From: Janibacter indicus
GTDB lineage: Bacteria > Actinomycetota > Actinomycetes > Actinomycetales > Dermatophilaceae
Assembly (NCBI RefSeq): GCF_900176385.1
Contig: NZ_FWXN01000010.1
Location: 1 to 64,000 of the forward strand
Length of the DNA stretch: 64,000 nucleotides
Reading direction: 5' to 3'
The notes under the pieces: model-generated
Database searches by the model: none
What the model saw: only the letters and a program-made list of their open reading frames with translations
What the model was told of the DNA's origin: nothing
Shown: piece after piece, positions 37,581-46,547 of the stretch
Numbering within the stretch: position 1 is the stretch's first letter
Layout of the letters: each line of letters starts with the position of its first letter
Translations under genes and position numbers: made by a program

Positions 37581-38758
37581 GCGACGCCTCGCCGGCGACG
37601 CCGAGGAGCCCCGTGCTCCTCGGCCCGGTCACGGTCGCGCCGGCCGGCCTCGAGGGCATCGGAGAGCAACTGGCGCTCCTCGTCGTCGGCGGTGGCTCCC
37701 CGCCGCACGTCGCTCACGAAGTCGCAGCACACCTCGAGCGGCTCGCGCCGCCGGACCCGGGCGGCGTAGCTGTGCACGGGCACGACGTCACCACTGGGTT
37801 CGAAGCCCAGCTGGAGCAGGTGGGGGAAGCGTCGTCGCAACCTGTCGTAGGCACCGACGGGACGGATCGGGTCGATGAGGGTGACCTGGACCCACGCCCG
37901 CTCCGCCGCCTCGTGACGCGCGTCGGTGAGCACCTCGTCGAGAGTGCCGCGCACGAGGGCGATCTCGCGGTGGACGGGCGCGGCAACCTGTTCGACGGTG
38001 GTCGCTCCGCGCTCGTCGAGCGTCACGAGCAGGGACCCCTTGGTCTGGCCGGCCTCGCTGAAGGACATGGCCACCGGCGACCCGCTGTAGCGGACGGTCT
38101 CGGCCACCCGCTGGGGACGGTGGAGGTGACCGAGGGCGGTGTAGGCCACCCCGTCGAAGGTGCTCGCGGGGACCATCGCCACGCCACCGGTCGTGATGTC
38201 GCGCTCCGAGTCGCTCGCCGCGCCGCCGCTGGCGAAGCAGTGGGCCATGACGACGGTGCGGGGACCCCGACTCGCCACATCTGCGCGCACCCGCTTCATC
38301 GCGGCGGTGAGTACGGCCGTGTGCGAGCGCTCGGCGACGCCGAGCTCGTCGGTCACGGTCGTGGCGGTCGGCTCGAGGTAGGGGATGGCGTGGACGGCCG
38401 TGTCGCCGACGAGCACGGGAGATCCGATCGAGCGCACGTCGGAGCGGATGTGCAGCCCGGCCCGCTGCAGGAGGTCGGCGGCGAAGCCCAACCTGATCGC
38501 GGAGTCGTGGTTGCCGCTGGAGAGCACGACTTGGGAGCCCGCGTCGATGAGTCGGGTCACCGCCTCGGAGAGCAGCTCGACGGCCTCGGGCGCCGGGAGT
38601 GCCCGGTCGTAGACGTCACCCGAGACGAGCACGGCGTCGACCGCCTCGCTCCGCACGGTCTCGACGAGGTGGTCCACGTAGTCCGACTGTGCCGGCAGCA
38701 GGCCGGCGCCGTGGAAGGCCCTCCCCAGGTGCCAGTCGGAGGTGTGGATCAGCTTCAT
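37577..38758 (-). CDS. sbcD: Exonuclease subunit SbcD (Mre11-like nuclease)
   Basis: 393-residue metallophosphoesterase nuclease: MKLIHTSDWHLGR, LVSGDVYDR, LSSGNHDS are the metal-binding motifs. Start ATG 38758 gives the exact family N-terminus, and TAGCGT on the minus strand (38771-38766) ends 7 nt before it, so the sbcDC message is probably leaderless. The longer open frame upstream is not coding. Confidence 0.96.
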   Translation of the reverse strand: MKLIHTSDWHLGRAFHGAGLLPAQSDYVDHLVETVRSEAVDAVLVSGDVYDRALPAPEAVELLSEAVTRLIDAGSQVVLSSGNHDSAIRLGFAADLLQRAGLHIRSDVRSIGSPVLVGDTAVHAIPYLEPTATTVTDELGVAERSHTAVLTAAMKRVRADVASRGPRTVVMAHCFASGGAASDSERDITTGGVAMVPASTFDGVAYTALGHLHRPQRVAETVRYSGSPVAMSFSEAGQTKGSLLVTLDERGATTVEQVAAPVHREIALVRGTLDEVLTDARHEAAERAWVQVTLIDPIRPVGAYDRLRRRFPHLLQLGFEPSGDVVPVHSYAARVRRREPLEVCCDFVSDVRRGATADDEERQLLSDALEAGRRDRDRAEEHGAPRRRRRGVA

Positions 38759-38813
38759 GACCGCCACGCTATGAGGCACCGCCGACAACCCGGTGGCGCG
38801 ACACCCCCTTCGC

Positions 38814-38858
38814 CATGACGAAGGCGGTGCCGAGGTGCGAGGCACGAGCCTGGAAGGG
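38814..38858. repeat. REP-like palindromic element, copy A
   Basis: Starts with CATGACGAAGGCGGTGCC (38814-38831), identical to 52484-52501 of copy B, followed by a GGTGC-gag-GCAC hairpin and the AAGGG end. The hairpin type differs from copies B and C. Lies between the ABC permease terminator and sbcD. Confidence 0.5.
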
Positions 38859-38891
38859 GGGTGGGACCGCCCCCTGCGCGGTCCCACCCCC
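38857..38891 (-). terminator. Terminator after the ABC exporter operon
   Basis: GGGGGTGGGACCG (38857-38869) pairs perfectly over 13 bp with 38879-38891, with a 9-nt loop. It lies 15 nt past the ABC permease stop, in the direction of its transcription. Confidence 0.75.
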
Positions 38892-38905
38892 GGTCACCGC
38901 GACGG

Positions 38906-41383
38906 TCAGTCCGCGGCGAGCGCCGCGGCGGGTGCCACGCGGGCGGCCCGGCGCGCGGGCAGCACGGAGGCCAGCAGGCCGGCGATGACTGCACCGGCGC
39001 CCACGGCGAGCAGCTGCGACCACGGCAGCACGAGCGGCGCGTCGGTGAACTCGCCGAGCAGCGCGGTGACGCCGACCCAGGCGTAGCCCGCCCCGAGGAC
39101 CGCGCCCAGCAGGGTGCCGACGACGGCGAGGAGGACCGCCTCGACGGCCAGCATGCGCCGCAGCTGGCCCCGCGTCAGGCCGAGCGCCCGGAGCAGGGCC
39201 GACTCCCGGGTGCGCTCGATGACGCTGAGCGACAGGGTGTTGGCGATGCCGACGACCGCGATGACGACCGAGATCGCGAGCAGGGCGAGCACGATCGCCA
39301 GCGCGAGGTCGAGCGTCTCGGTGTGGGTCTGGCGCACCTGCGCCCCGCCACCGACCTCGCTGCCCTCGATCTGGGTGGCGACCTGCTGGACCCCCTCGAC
39401 GGTGCGGTCGACGTCTGCATCGTCGGCCAGCCGGAGGAAGACCGCGCCGGTCGTGGGGCTGTCGTCGAGCTCGCGCAGGACGGTGGGGTCCACGAGCCAG
39501 CCGGCACCCATGCCCTGCCCGACCGCGACGGTGAGCTCCGCGCGGCCGCGCGGACCGCTGACAGTCACCTCGTCGCCCGACGCGATCCCGGCCTCGAGCG
39601 CCTGCTCCTCCGACAGCACGACCTCGTCGGTGGCCGGGTGGGTCACGGCCGACGGGTCGCGGACGACGTCGTCGATACCCGGCGGCAGCGCAGCCACCTG
39701 CACGTCGCGACGCTCGCCCGCGCCGGTGACGCGCACCGTCGTCGTCTCGACCGCGGCGTCCCCGGCGACGCCCTCCACCCCGGCGAGGCGTGATGTCTGG
39801 GCGTCGGTGACGTCGTCGCCCTGGACGACGACGTCGACCGCGTACTGGGCGTCGATGACCTCGGTGAGGGCGGACTTCGCCGTCGCGGCACCGACGGCCG
39901 TCATCGACACGAGCGTGACGCCGACGAGCAGGGCCGCCGTCGTGCCCGCCGCCCGCGCAGGGTTGCGCACGGCGTTGTCGACCGCGAGCCGCCCCGCGGG
40001 GCCGAAGGGGCGCGCCGCCACCGACCCGACGAGTCGCACGAGCCACGGGACGAGCACGCTGCCGACGAGCAGCACCCCGGCGAAGGAGAGGAACCCGCCG
40101 AGCACCCCCGGCAGCACCTGGTGGCTCGCCGCCGCGGCCGCGAGCGCGCCGCCGCCGAGCACGATCAGCACCACACCGCTTGCGACGCGCAGCCGACCCG
40201 CCCGGGAGCGGGCCGTGATCGCGGCATCGGGTCGCAGCGCGGCGAGGGGCGCCACCCGCGAGGAGCGCAGCACCGGGCGCAGGGCCGCGCACACGACGAC
40301 CACGACGCCGGCGAGGACCGGGAGGAGGACCGCCTTCGCCGGGACGTCGAGCACGAGGGTCGGGAAGTAGTTGGAGGCCCAGGCATTGCCCGCCGCCACC
40401 AGCGCCGACGCCAGGCCGATGCCGGCGAGCACCCCGACGGCGGAGAAGACGAGCCCGACGACGAGCGCCTCGACGAGGGCCGAGCGCACGACCTGCCCGC
40501 GCGTCGACCCGACCGCCCGCAACAGTGCGGTCTCGCGGGCCCGGCGGGCGAGGAGGATGCCGAAGGTGTTGCCGATGACGATGGCCGAGACGAAGAGGGC
40601 GATGGCGGCGAAGGCCGTGAGCAGCACCCCGAGCACGTCGGTGCCGCCGGTCACCCGGCTCACGAGGTCGTCCGACGCCTCGGTGGTGGACGCGACGTCG
40701 GCGTCGAGGGGAAGGGCGTCGCGCAGGGCCCGCGTCGTCGCGGCCTCGTCGCCCCCGCGCACGTCGATCTCGGTCCACCCGGTGAGCCCGGTGAGGTCGG
40801 TGACGCCGGCTGCCGTCGTGAAGACGACGGGGGTCCCGCTGCCGTACACCGGGTGGTCGGCGACGTCGACGATGCCGACGACCTCGGCGCGCACGGGCGA
40901 TCCGTCGTCGCCGGAGGCGAAGGTCACCTCGTCGCCGACCCGGCTGCCGAAGGAGCTCGCCGTCGCCGTCGAGAGGGTCACCTCGTCGGAGGCGCGGGCC
41001 GCGCGGCCCTCGACGACCCCGGGGGCGTGGGTGGAGGTACCGGTCGTCACGAGGGCACCCCGCTGGCCGGCGGGCGTGCTCGCCATCGTCCACGACTCGC
41101 GGACGGCGTCGACCGACGTCACGCCGTCGACCTCGGAGACCTCGTCGACGATCCCCGCGGGGAGCGACGGGGAGTCCGCGTCGTCCCCCTTCGGCGTGAC
41201 GACGCTGGCGTAGGGGGCGTAGTGACCGGCCACGGAGGTGCGCATCGAGCTCTGGAGCGTCCCGGTGAGCACGAGCGTGGCGGCGATGAAGGCGACACCC
41301 AGCACGACGGCCAGGCCGGGTGCGAGGAACCGTCGCGACTGGTGACGAAGGGAGGCGAGGGTCAGCTGGAGCACGTCACTCAC
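38906..41383 (-). CDS. ABC transporter permease, FtsX/MacB type
   Basis: 825 residues with two FtsX-like domains: N-terminal membrane helix, a large extracytoplasmic loop, a first helix bundle (around residues 255-440), a second loop and a C-terminal bundle ending in the typical GLLASVLPARRAARVAPA. This form exports lipids, peptides or antibiotics from the membrane. The start overlaps the ATPase stop by 8 nt. A two-component system follows upstream, so the pump is likely induced by envelope stress or a drug. Confidence 0.9.
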   Translation of the reverse strand: MSDVLQLTLASLRHQSRRFLAPGLAVVLGVAFIAATLVLTGTLQSSMRTSVAGHYAPYASVVTPKGDDADSPSLPAGIVDEVSEVDGVTSVDAVRESWTMASTPAGQRGALVTTGTSTHAPGVVEGRAARASDEVTLSTATASSFGSRVGDEVTFASGDDGSPVRAEVVGIVDVADHPVYGSGTPVVFTTAAGVTDLTGLTGWTEIDVRGGDEAATTRALRDALPLDADVASTTEASDDLVSRVTGGTDVLGVLLTAFAAIALFVSAIVIGNTFGILLARRARETALLRAVGSTRGQVVRSALVEALVVGLVFSAVGVLAGIGLASALVAAGNAWASNYFPTLVLDVPAKAVLLPVLAGVVVVVCAALRPVLRSSRVAPLAALRPDAAITARSRAGRLRVASGVVLIVLGGGALAAAAASHQVLPGVLGGFLSFAGVLLVGSVLVPWLVRLVGSVAARPFGPAGRLAVDNAVRNPARAAGTTAALLVGVTLVSMTAVGAATAKSALTEVIDAQYAVDVVVQGDDVTDAQTSRLAGVEGVAGDAAVETTTVRVTGAGERRDVQVAALPPGIDDVVRDPSAVTHPATDEVVLSEEQALEAGIASGDEVTVSGPRGRAELTVAVGQGMGAGWLVDPTVLRELDDSPTTGAVFLRLADDADVDRTVEGVQQVATQIEGSEVGGGAQVRQTHTETLDLALAIVLALLAISVVIAVVGIANTLSLSVIERTRESALLRALGLTRGQLRRMLAVEAVLLAVVGTLLGAVLGAGYAWVGVTALLGEFTDAPLVLPWSQLLAVGAGAVIAGLLASVLPARRAARVAPAAALAAD

Positions 41384-42146
41384 CCAGACCCTTCATGGCC
41401 GCGAGCACCCGGTCCTCGGTCGGGTCGTCGAGGGACCCGGCGAGGCGACCGTCGGCGAGGAGCAGCACCCGGTCGGCGTAGCTCGCGGCCCGGGGGTCGT
41501 GGGTCACCATGACGACGGTCTGCCCGAGCTCGTGGACGCTGGAGCGCAGGAAGGCGAGCAGGTGCGCCGAGGTCCGCGAGTCCAGGGCTCCCGTCGGCTC
41601 GTCGGCGAAGACGACGTCGGGCGCGGTGACGAGCGCGCGGGCCACGGCGACCCGCTGCTGCTGCCCGCCGGAGAGCTCGCTCGGCCGGTGCTCGAGCCGG
41701 TCGGTGATGCCGAGGACCCGGGTGACGTGCTCGAGCCGCTCGCGGTCGACGGACCGGCCCGCGAGGGTGAGGGGGAGCAGGACGTTCTGCCGGGCGGTGA
41801 GCATCGGCAGCAGGTTGAAGGACTGGAAGACGAAGCCGATCCGGTCGCGCCGCAGCAGCGTCAGCTGCCGGTCGGACAGCCGGGTGATGTCGGTGTCGCC
41901 GACGTGGATCTGCCCGGAGGTGGGCTGCTCGAGGCCGGCGAGGCAGTGCATGAGCGTCGACTTGCCGGACCCGGAGGGTCCCATGATCGCGGTGAGGCGA
42001 TCGGCGGCGATGTCGACGTCGACGCCGTCGAGGGCCGTGACGGCCGAGTCGCCGTGGCCGAAGACCTTGCGCAGGCCCGTCGTGCGGGCCGCGACGGCCT
42101 CGGTCGCGTGGCGTGGGTGGAGGGCGGGTGTCTGCGTCGTGGTCAT
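41376..42146 (-). CDS. ABC transporter ATP-binding protein (MacB/LolD type)
   Basis: 256 residues with Walker A GPSGSGKST, Q-loop FVFQSFNLLP, signature LSGGQQQRVAVARAL and Walker B VVFADEPTGALD, followed by H-loop VTHDPRAA. Energises the FtsX-type permease. ATG 42146 was chosen as the family start; no strong ribosome-binding site. Two GACC-GT-GGTC-type sites lie just upstream. Confidence 0.93.
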   Translation of the reverse strand: MTTTQTPALHPRHATEAVAARTTGLRKVFGHGDSAVTALDGVDVDIAADRLTAIMGPSGSGKSTLMHCLAGLEQPTSGQIHVGDTDITRLSDRQLTLLRRDRIGFVFQSFNLLPMLTARQNVLLPLTLAGRSVDRERLEHVTRVLGITDRLEHRPSELSGGQQQRVAVARALVTAPDVVFADEPTGALDSRTSAHLLAFLRSSVHELGQTVVMVTHDPRAASYADRVLLLADGRLAGSLDDPTEDRVLAAMKGLGE

Positions 42147-42174
42147 GGTGACCAGCCTTGTGCGCCAACGCTGC

Positions 42175-42196
42175 CGGCACATCGGTCCGTGGTCTG
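42175..42196 (-). promoter_or_regulatory. Response-regulator site upstream of the ABC operon (copy 1)
   Basis: The 22 nt here match 44201-44222, in front of the histidine kinase gene, at 19 of 22 positions; the common core on the plus strand is CCGTGGTCTG. It lies 29 nt before the ATPase ATG. The shared, unusual sequence in front of both operons points to binding by the neighbouring NarL-type regulator. Confidence 0.6.
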
Positions 42197-42223
42197 GACC
42201 TCGGCCCGCCGGACCGGCCCCGC

Positions 42224-42916
42224 CTACGACCGTGGTCGTACGTCCACGAGCCCGGTCTCGTGGGCGAGCAGCACCATGTGCACCCGGTCGCGCAGGTGCG
42301 CCTTGGCGAGGATGCGTCCGATGTGCGTCTTGACGGTCGCCTCGGCGAGGTGGAGCTCGGCGGAGATCTCGGCATTGGTGAGCCCCCGGGCGACCGCTCT
42401 CAGCACCTCGAGCTCGCGGGGGGTCAGCTCGGCCAGTCGGGGGTCGGCGGTCGGGTCGGGCGCCGGCGAGCCCGCCCCGCGCAGGTGGGGGGAGAACCGC
42501 TCGATGAGCCGCCGGGTCGTGCTCGGGGCGATGACCGAGTCACCGCGGTCGACGGCCCGGATCGCGGCGAGCAGCTCCTCGGGGCCGGCGTCCTTGAGGA
42601 GGAACCCGCTGGCACCGGCCCGCAGCGCGGCGTGCGCGTACTCGTCGAGGTCGAAGGTCGTGAGGACGATGACCCGTGGCCCCTCGTCCATGCCCCCGAT
42701 CGCCTCGGTGGCCGCCACGCCGTCCATGCGCGGCATGCGCACGTCCATGAGGACGATGTCGGCCGGGGTCGTGGCGAGCAGGTCGAGCGCGGCGCGCCCG
42801 TCACCGGCCTCGCCGACGACGGCCATGTCGGGCTGCGCGTGGAGCACCATGCGGAACCCGGCACGCACCAGGGCCTGGTCGTCGACGAGGACGAGCCGGA
42901 TGGTCTCGTCGGTCAT
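42224..42916 (-). CDS. NarL/LuxR-type response regulator
   Basis: 230 residues: receiver domain with phosphoacceptor D58 (IVLMDVRMPRMDG), linker, and C-terminal LuxR helix-turn-helix (LTPRELEVLRAVARGLTNAE then ISAELHLAEATVKTHIGRIL). Starts 4 nt inside the histidine kinase gene. Regulated by the kinase upstream; likely binds the GACC-GT-GGTC sites and controls the exporter. Confidence 0.95.
   Translation of the reverse strand: MTDETIRLVLVDDQALVRAGFRMVLHAQPDMAVVGEAGDGRAALDLLATTPADIVLMDVRMPRMDGVAATEAIGGMDEGPRVIVLTTFDLDEYAHAALRAGASGFLLKDAGPEELLAAIRAVDRGDSVIAPSTTRRLIERFSPHLRGAGSPAPDPTADPRLAELTPRELEVLRAVARGLTNAEISAELHLAEATVKTHIGRILAKAHLRDRVHMVLLAHETGLVDVRPRS
42225..42240. promoter_or_regulatory. 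Dyad TACGACC-GT-GGTCGTA upstream of the ABC operon (copy 2)
   Basis: Perfect 7-bp inverted repeat with 2-nt centre; contains the core GACCGTGGTC also found at 44211-44220. It overlaps the last codons and stop of the response regulator gene, 78 nt before the ABC ATPase start. Confidence 0.55.
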
Positions 42917-44172
42917 CGTGCCTCCTCGTGGCGAAGGGGGAGTGTCGCCCTGACCGCGAAGCCACCGCCGGGCACCGGGCCGGCGGTCAACGACCCGCCG
43001 ACGCTCGTCGCGCGCTCCCGCATCCCGATGATGCCGTGCCCGTCCCCGTCGTCGGTGGCCGCCGCGCCGCGTCCGTCATCGCGCACCTCGACGCCCAGCA
43101 CGTCGCCCGTGGTGACGCGCACCGCGACGCGGGCGGCCGGGCCCGCGTGCTTGATGACATTGGTCAGCGACTCCTGGACGATGCGGTACGCGGCGAGCCC
43201 GGCGTCCCGGGGGACCGCGGCCGTCCCCGGCGCGAGGTCCAGGTCGACGTCGATACCGGTGGCGGCGACCCGGTCGACGAGGTCCGGCAGGTCGCCGAGA
43301 CCCTCCGTGGGGGCGTACTCGACGGGGTGCGGGGCGCTCCCTTCGTCATCGGTGGTGCGCAGGACCCCGACGAGGTGCCGGGTCTCGGCGAGGGCCTCGC
43401 GGGCGGTCGCCCCGATCGTCTCGAGCGCGCGCACGGCCTGCTCCCGGTCGAAGCCCCCACCGTGCTCCGCCGCGTAGGCGGCACCGTCGGCCTGGACGAC
43501 GACGACGCTCAGCGAGTGCGCGACGACGTCGTGCATCTCACGGGCGATGCGGGTGCGCTCGTCCTGGGCGGCGATCCGGGCCCGCTGGTCGCGGTCGCGC
43601 CGCAGGGCGAGGTTCTGCTCCTGGAGGCGGGCGACGAGCTCGCGGCGCTTGCGGGTGAGGTCACCCCAGAGCCAGCACACGAGCGCGAGCCCGCTGAAGA
43701 GGATCGTCATGAGCACCAGGGCCAGCACGCTCGCCCCGTCGTACGCGTACCAGTCCCACACGGCCAGCGGCCCGGAGGCCACGGCGGCCACGAGGCCGAG
43801 GCGGCGCACCCACCGGCGCGGGGCGTAGGCGGCCACCGCGTAGCCGGCCATGAGCGACGAGAGGTTCGACGGCATCGGTGAGTCCGCCACGACGAGCTGG
43901 GCCACATGGCCGAGGACGACGAGGCCGAAGCCGAGCTCCGGGCGGGTGCGTCGCCACGCCAAGGGCAGCGTCTGCAGCGATGCGACGACGAAGAGCAGGA
44001 GCATCTCGACCGCGCCGACCGGCAGGCCGGCGTAGGAGATGGCGTAGCCCAGGGACGTGACGACCCACATGGACCCGGCGATGACGAGGTCGACGAGCCC
44101 GGTGTGCGCGGCGAACCACGACCGCACGCGCGCGGTCGGGCCCCGCCTCGGGGTGATCGTCTCGGTGGTCAC
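42913..44172 (-). CDS. Sensor histidine kinase (NarL-partner, HisKA_3)
   Basis: 419 residues: about five membrane segments without a large external domain (residues 25-170), coiled coil, dimerisation domain with H214 in REMHDVVAHSLS, and HATPase_c (NVIKHAG, VEVRDDGRG, GHGIIGMRERA). The lack of an external sensor domain is usual for kinases that monitor the membrane or a transporter. GTG 44172 was chosen because TACGCT ends 6 nt before it (leaderless); an upstream ATG is possible. Confidence 0.92.
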   Translation of the reverse strand: MTTETITPRRGPTARVRSWFAAHTGLVDLVIAGSMWVVTSLGYAISYAGLPVGAVEMLLLFVVASLQTLPLAWRRTRPELGFGLVVLGHVAQLVVADSPMPSNLSSLMAGYAVAAYAPRRWVRRLGLVAAVASGPLAVWDWYAYDGASVLALVLMTILFSGLALVCWLWGDLTRKRRELVARLQEQNLALRRDRDQRARIAAQDERTRIAREMHDVVAHSLSVVVVQADGAAYAAEHGGGFDREQAVRALETIGATAREALAETRHLVGVLRTTDDEGSAPHPVEYAPTEGLGDLPDLVDRVAATGIDVDLDLAPGTAAVPRDAGLAAYRIVQESLTNVIKHAGPAARVAVRVTTGDVLGVEVRDDGRGAAATDDGDGHGIIGMRERATSVGGSLTAGPVPGGGFAVRATLPLRHEEAR

Positions 44173-44200
44173 CGGGCGAGCGTAGGCAGGGCGGAGGGGG

Positions 44201-44222
44201 CGGCGCATCCGACCGTGGTCTG
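44201..44222 (-). promoter_or_regulatory. Response-regulator site upstream of the kinase operon (copy 3)
   Basis: Contains GACCGTGGTC (44211-44220); 19 of 22 positions agree with 42175-42196. It lies about 17-38 nt upstream of the kinase -10 box (44179-44184), i.e. around the -35 region, the position for an activator or autorepressor. Confidence 0.6.
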
Positions 44223-44286
44223 ATACTCGCCCGCGACGCGTGCCGTGGGTAGATTCAGCACCAGCCGACACCGGGAGGGGCACCCC

Positions 44287-45768
44287 ATGGGCAAGGAAGT
44301 CGCCGCGCAGAGCTACTCGCGCGAGGAGCGTCAGCGCTACCGGGAGAAGGTCCAGCAGAACCTCGACGTCTTCGAGCGGATGCTCAACGAGCGCGCCTTC
44401 GACGAGGAGGTGCCGCTCACCGGGCTGGAGATCGAGCTCAACCTCATCGACGACGGGCAGCAGCCGGCCTTCGTCAACAACGAGGTGCTCGAGGCGATCG
44501 CCGACCCCGAGTACCAGACCGAGCTCGCGCAGTTCAACATCGAGCTCAACGTCGCGCCGCGGCCGCTGCCGGGTGACTCGGCCCTGCGGCTCGAGGAGAG
44601 CCTGCGCGAGTCGCTCAACCGCGCCGAGTCCAAGGCCGAGGAGGCCGGGGCGCGGATCATCGCCATCGGGATCCTGCCGACGATCCGGCCCGAGCACTTC
44701 CAGGGCGAGTGGATCAGCGACAACAACCGCTACACGGCGCTCAACGACTCGATCTTCGTCGCCCGTGGTGAGGACATCGTCCTCGACATCGAGGGACCCA
44801 CGGGGGAGCGGCTGCACACCTTCGCCGACTCGATCGCCCCGGAGTCGGCGTGCACCTCGGTCCAGCTGCACCTGCAGGTCGGTCCGACGCAGTTCGCCGA
44901 CCACTGGAATGCTGCGCAGATCATCTCGGCGCCGCAGCTGGCGCTCGCCGCCAACTCGCCCTTCTTCTTCGGACGGCGGCTGCACGCCGAGACCCGGGTC
45001 GCGCTCTTTGCCCAGGCGACCGACACCCGGCCGATCGAGCTGAAGAACCAGGGCGTGCGTCCGCGCGTCTTCTTCGGCGAGCGGTGGATCACCTCGATCT
45101 TCGACCTCTTCGAAGAAAACGTGCGTTACTTCCCTGCGCTGCTCGCCGAGGCGACGGAGGAGGACCCGGTCGCCGTGCTCGACGCCGGGGGCACCCCCGA
45201 GCTCGGCGAGCTCAACCTGCACAACGGCACCGTCTACCGGTGGAACCGCCCGATCTACGACCCCGGCAAGGGGCACCCGCACGTCCGGGTCGAGAACCGG
45301 GTCCTGCCCGCCGGCCCGACGATCATCGACACCCTGGCCAATGCCGCCTTCTACTACGGCTGCGTGCGCACGCTGGCCAACGAGGACCGGCCCATCTGGA
45401 CGCGCATGTCCTTCCCGGCCGCGGAGGCCAACTTCGAGACGGCGGCCCGCGACGGCATCAACGCCCGGCTCTACTGGCCCGGTCTCGGCGAGCTCGGAGC
45501 CGACGAGCTCGTCCTGCGCCACCTGCTGCCGATGGCCCGACGCGGCCTGGAGGACTGGGGTGTGGCCGAGAGCGTCATCACCCGCTACCTGTCGGTCATC
45601 GAGGGGCGCTGCACCTCCGGCGTCAACGGCGCCGTGTGGCAGAGCGAGTGCGTGCGGCGACTCGAGGAGGGCGGGCTGGACCGGGCTGCCGCCCTGGCCG
45701 AGATGACCGGGCTCTACACCGAGCACATGCACACCAACGCCCCGGTGCACACCTGGCCCCTGCCCTAG
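44287..45768 (+). CDS. Glutamate-cysteine ligase family protein (GCS2-like)
   Basis: 493 residues of the carboxylate-amine/thiol ligase superfamily; segments LTGLEIELNLIDDGQQPAFV, FNIELNVAPRPLPGDSALRL and CTSVQLHLQVGPTQFADHW match the long actinobacterial GCS2-type group. Characterised relatives join glutamate to an amine or cysteine with ATP, but this subgroup has no proven substrate. Good ribosome-binding site (GGGAGGGG). Stands alone; twin palindromes follow its stop. Confidence 0.8.
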   Translation: MGKEVAAQSYSREERQRYREKVQQNLDVFERMLNERAFDEEVPLTGLEIELNLIDDGQQPAFVNNEVLEAIADPEYQTELAQFNIELNVAPRPLPGDSALRLEESLRESLNRAESKAEEAGARIIAIGILPTIRPEHFQGEWISDNNRYTALNDSIFVARGEDIVLDIEGPTGERLHTFADSIAPESACTSVQLHLQVGPTQFADHWNAAQIISAPQLALAANSPFFFGRRLHAETRVALFAQATDTRPIELKNQGVRPRVFFGERWITSIFDLFEENVRYFPALLAEATEEDPVAVLDAGGTPELGELNLHNGTVYRWNRPIYDPGKGHPHVRVENRVLPAGPTIIDTLANAAFYYGCVRTLANEDRPIWTRMSFPAAEANFETAARDGINARLYWPGLGELGADELVLRHLLPMARRGLEDWGVAESVITRYLSVIEGRCTSGVNGAVWQSECVRRLEEGGLDRAAALAEMTGLYTEHMHTNAPVHTWPLP

Positions 45769-45774
45769 CCCCTG

Positions 45775-45841
45775 TGGCTGCATTGCCCTACGGCAATGCA
45801 GCCACCGCAGGCCGGGACTCTGCATTGCCGTAGGGCAATGC
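45775..45841. repeat. Twin palindromes between converging genes
   Basis: Hairpin 1 (45775-45804): 13-bp perfect stem, loop CTAC. Hairpin 2 (45822-45841): 8-bp stem, loop GTAG. The 20-nt core GCATTGCCCTACGGCAATGC of the first is the exact reverse complement of the second, so the pair can also fold as one large cruciform. Likely a bidirectional terminator, since both neighbouring genes end here. Confidence 0.75.
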
Positions 45842-45850
45842 GGCAGGTCG

Positions 45851-46462
45851 TCAGCAGTTCCAGCTGATGATGCAGGGGTCCTCGCGGTGGTGGCCGAGCA
45901 CGGCCAGCCGGGAGGCGTCGAGCGTCAGCTGCGCCGCGAGCCTGGGAGAGGTGCGCAGCCACACGGTCGCCAGGATCCGCGAGGTGTGACCGTGGCCGAC
46001 GAGCACGACGTCGCCCTCGTGCAGGTGCGCTCGCACTCGGGCCAGCACCCGAGAGGCCCGGGCCGCGACCTCCTCGACGGTCTCGCCCGGCGTGACCCCC
46101 GGGAGCACTCCGTCGCGGAAGACGTCCCAGTCGGTGCCGAGCTCCTCGCGGATCTGCGCCGTCGAGCGACCTTCGTAGGCCCCGTAGTCCCACTCGCGCA
46201 GGTCCGTGTCGACCGAGGCCTCGAGACCGGCGAGGGTTGCGGTGTCACGCGCTCGCCGCAGGTCGGAGGTGAGGGTCAGGACCGGTCGGATGCCGCGCTC
46301 CTCGAGCCGAGCGGCAGCCTGGGTGGCGCGGGCCCGGCCCTCGTCGGTCAGGGGCAGGTCGGTGCTGCCCGTGTGCCGTCCGTCGCGGCTCCACTCGGTC
46401 TCGCCGTGCCGCAGCAGCACGAGTCGACCGGCGGGCGGGGACGCGGGGGTGGGGGAGGCCAT
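45851..46462 (-). CDS. Histidine phosphatase family protein (phosphoglycerate-mutase-like)
   Basis: 203 residues; catalytic RHGETEWS motif with histidine near residue 19, and second histidine in VGHGHTSRIL. Family members dephosphorylate sugars, nucleotides or cofactors; the substrate is not evident. ATG 46462 follows TAGTCT by 7 nt with no ribosome-binding site (leaderless). Divergent from the OsmC gene. Confidence 0.9.
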   Translation of the reverse strand: MASPTPASPPAGRLVLLRHGETEWSRDGRHTGSTDLPLTDEGRARATQAAARLEERGIRPVLTLTSDLRRARDTATLAGLEASVDTDLREWDYGAYEGRSTAQIREELGTDWDVFRDGVLPGVTPGETVEEVAARASRVLARVRAHLHEGDVVLVGHGHTSRILATVWLRTSPRLAAQLTLDASRLAVLGHHREDPCIISWNC

Positions 46463-46547
46463 GCGGCCCAGACTAGTGACGGCCCGGTCTGTCAGGATTG
46501 CCCACGGGCCGTGAGCGGCGGCCGCACCGACCACTTGGAGGCTGACC

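Noticed and set aside
45775-45841. Twin palindromes as an insertion-sequence end
   Set aside because: No transposase, no target duplication and no matching second end in the window.
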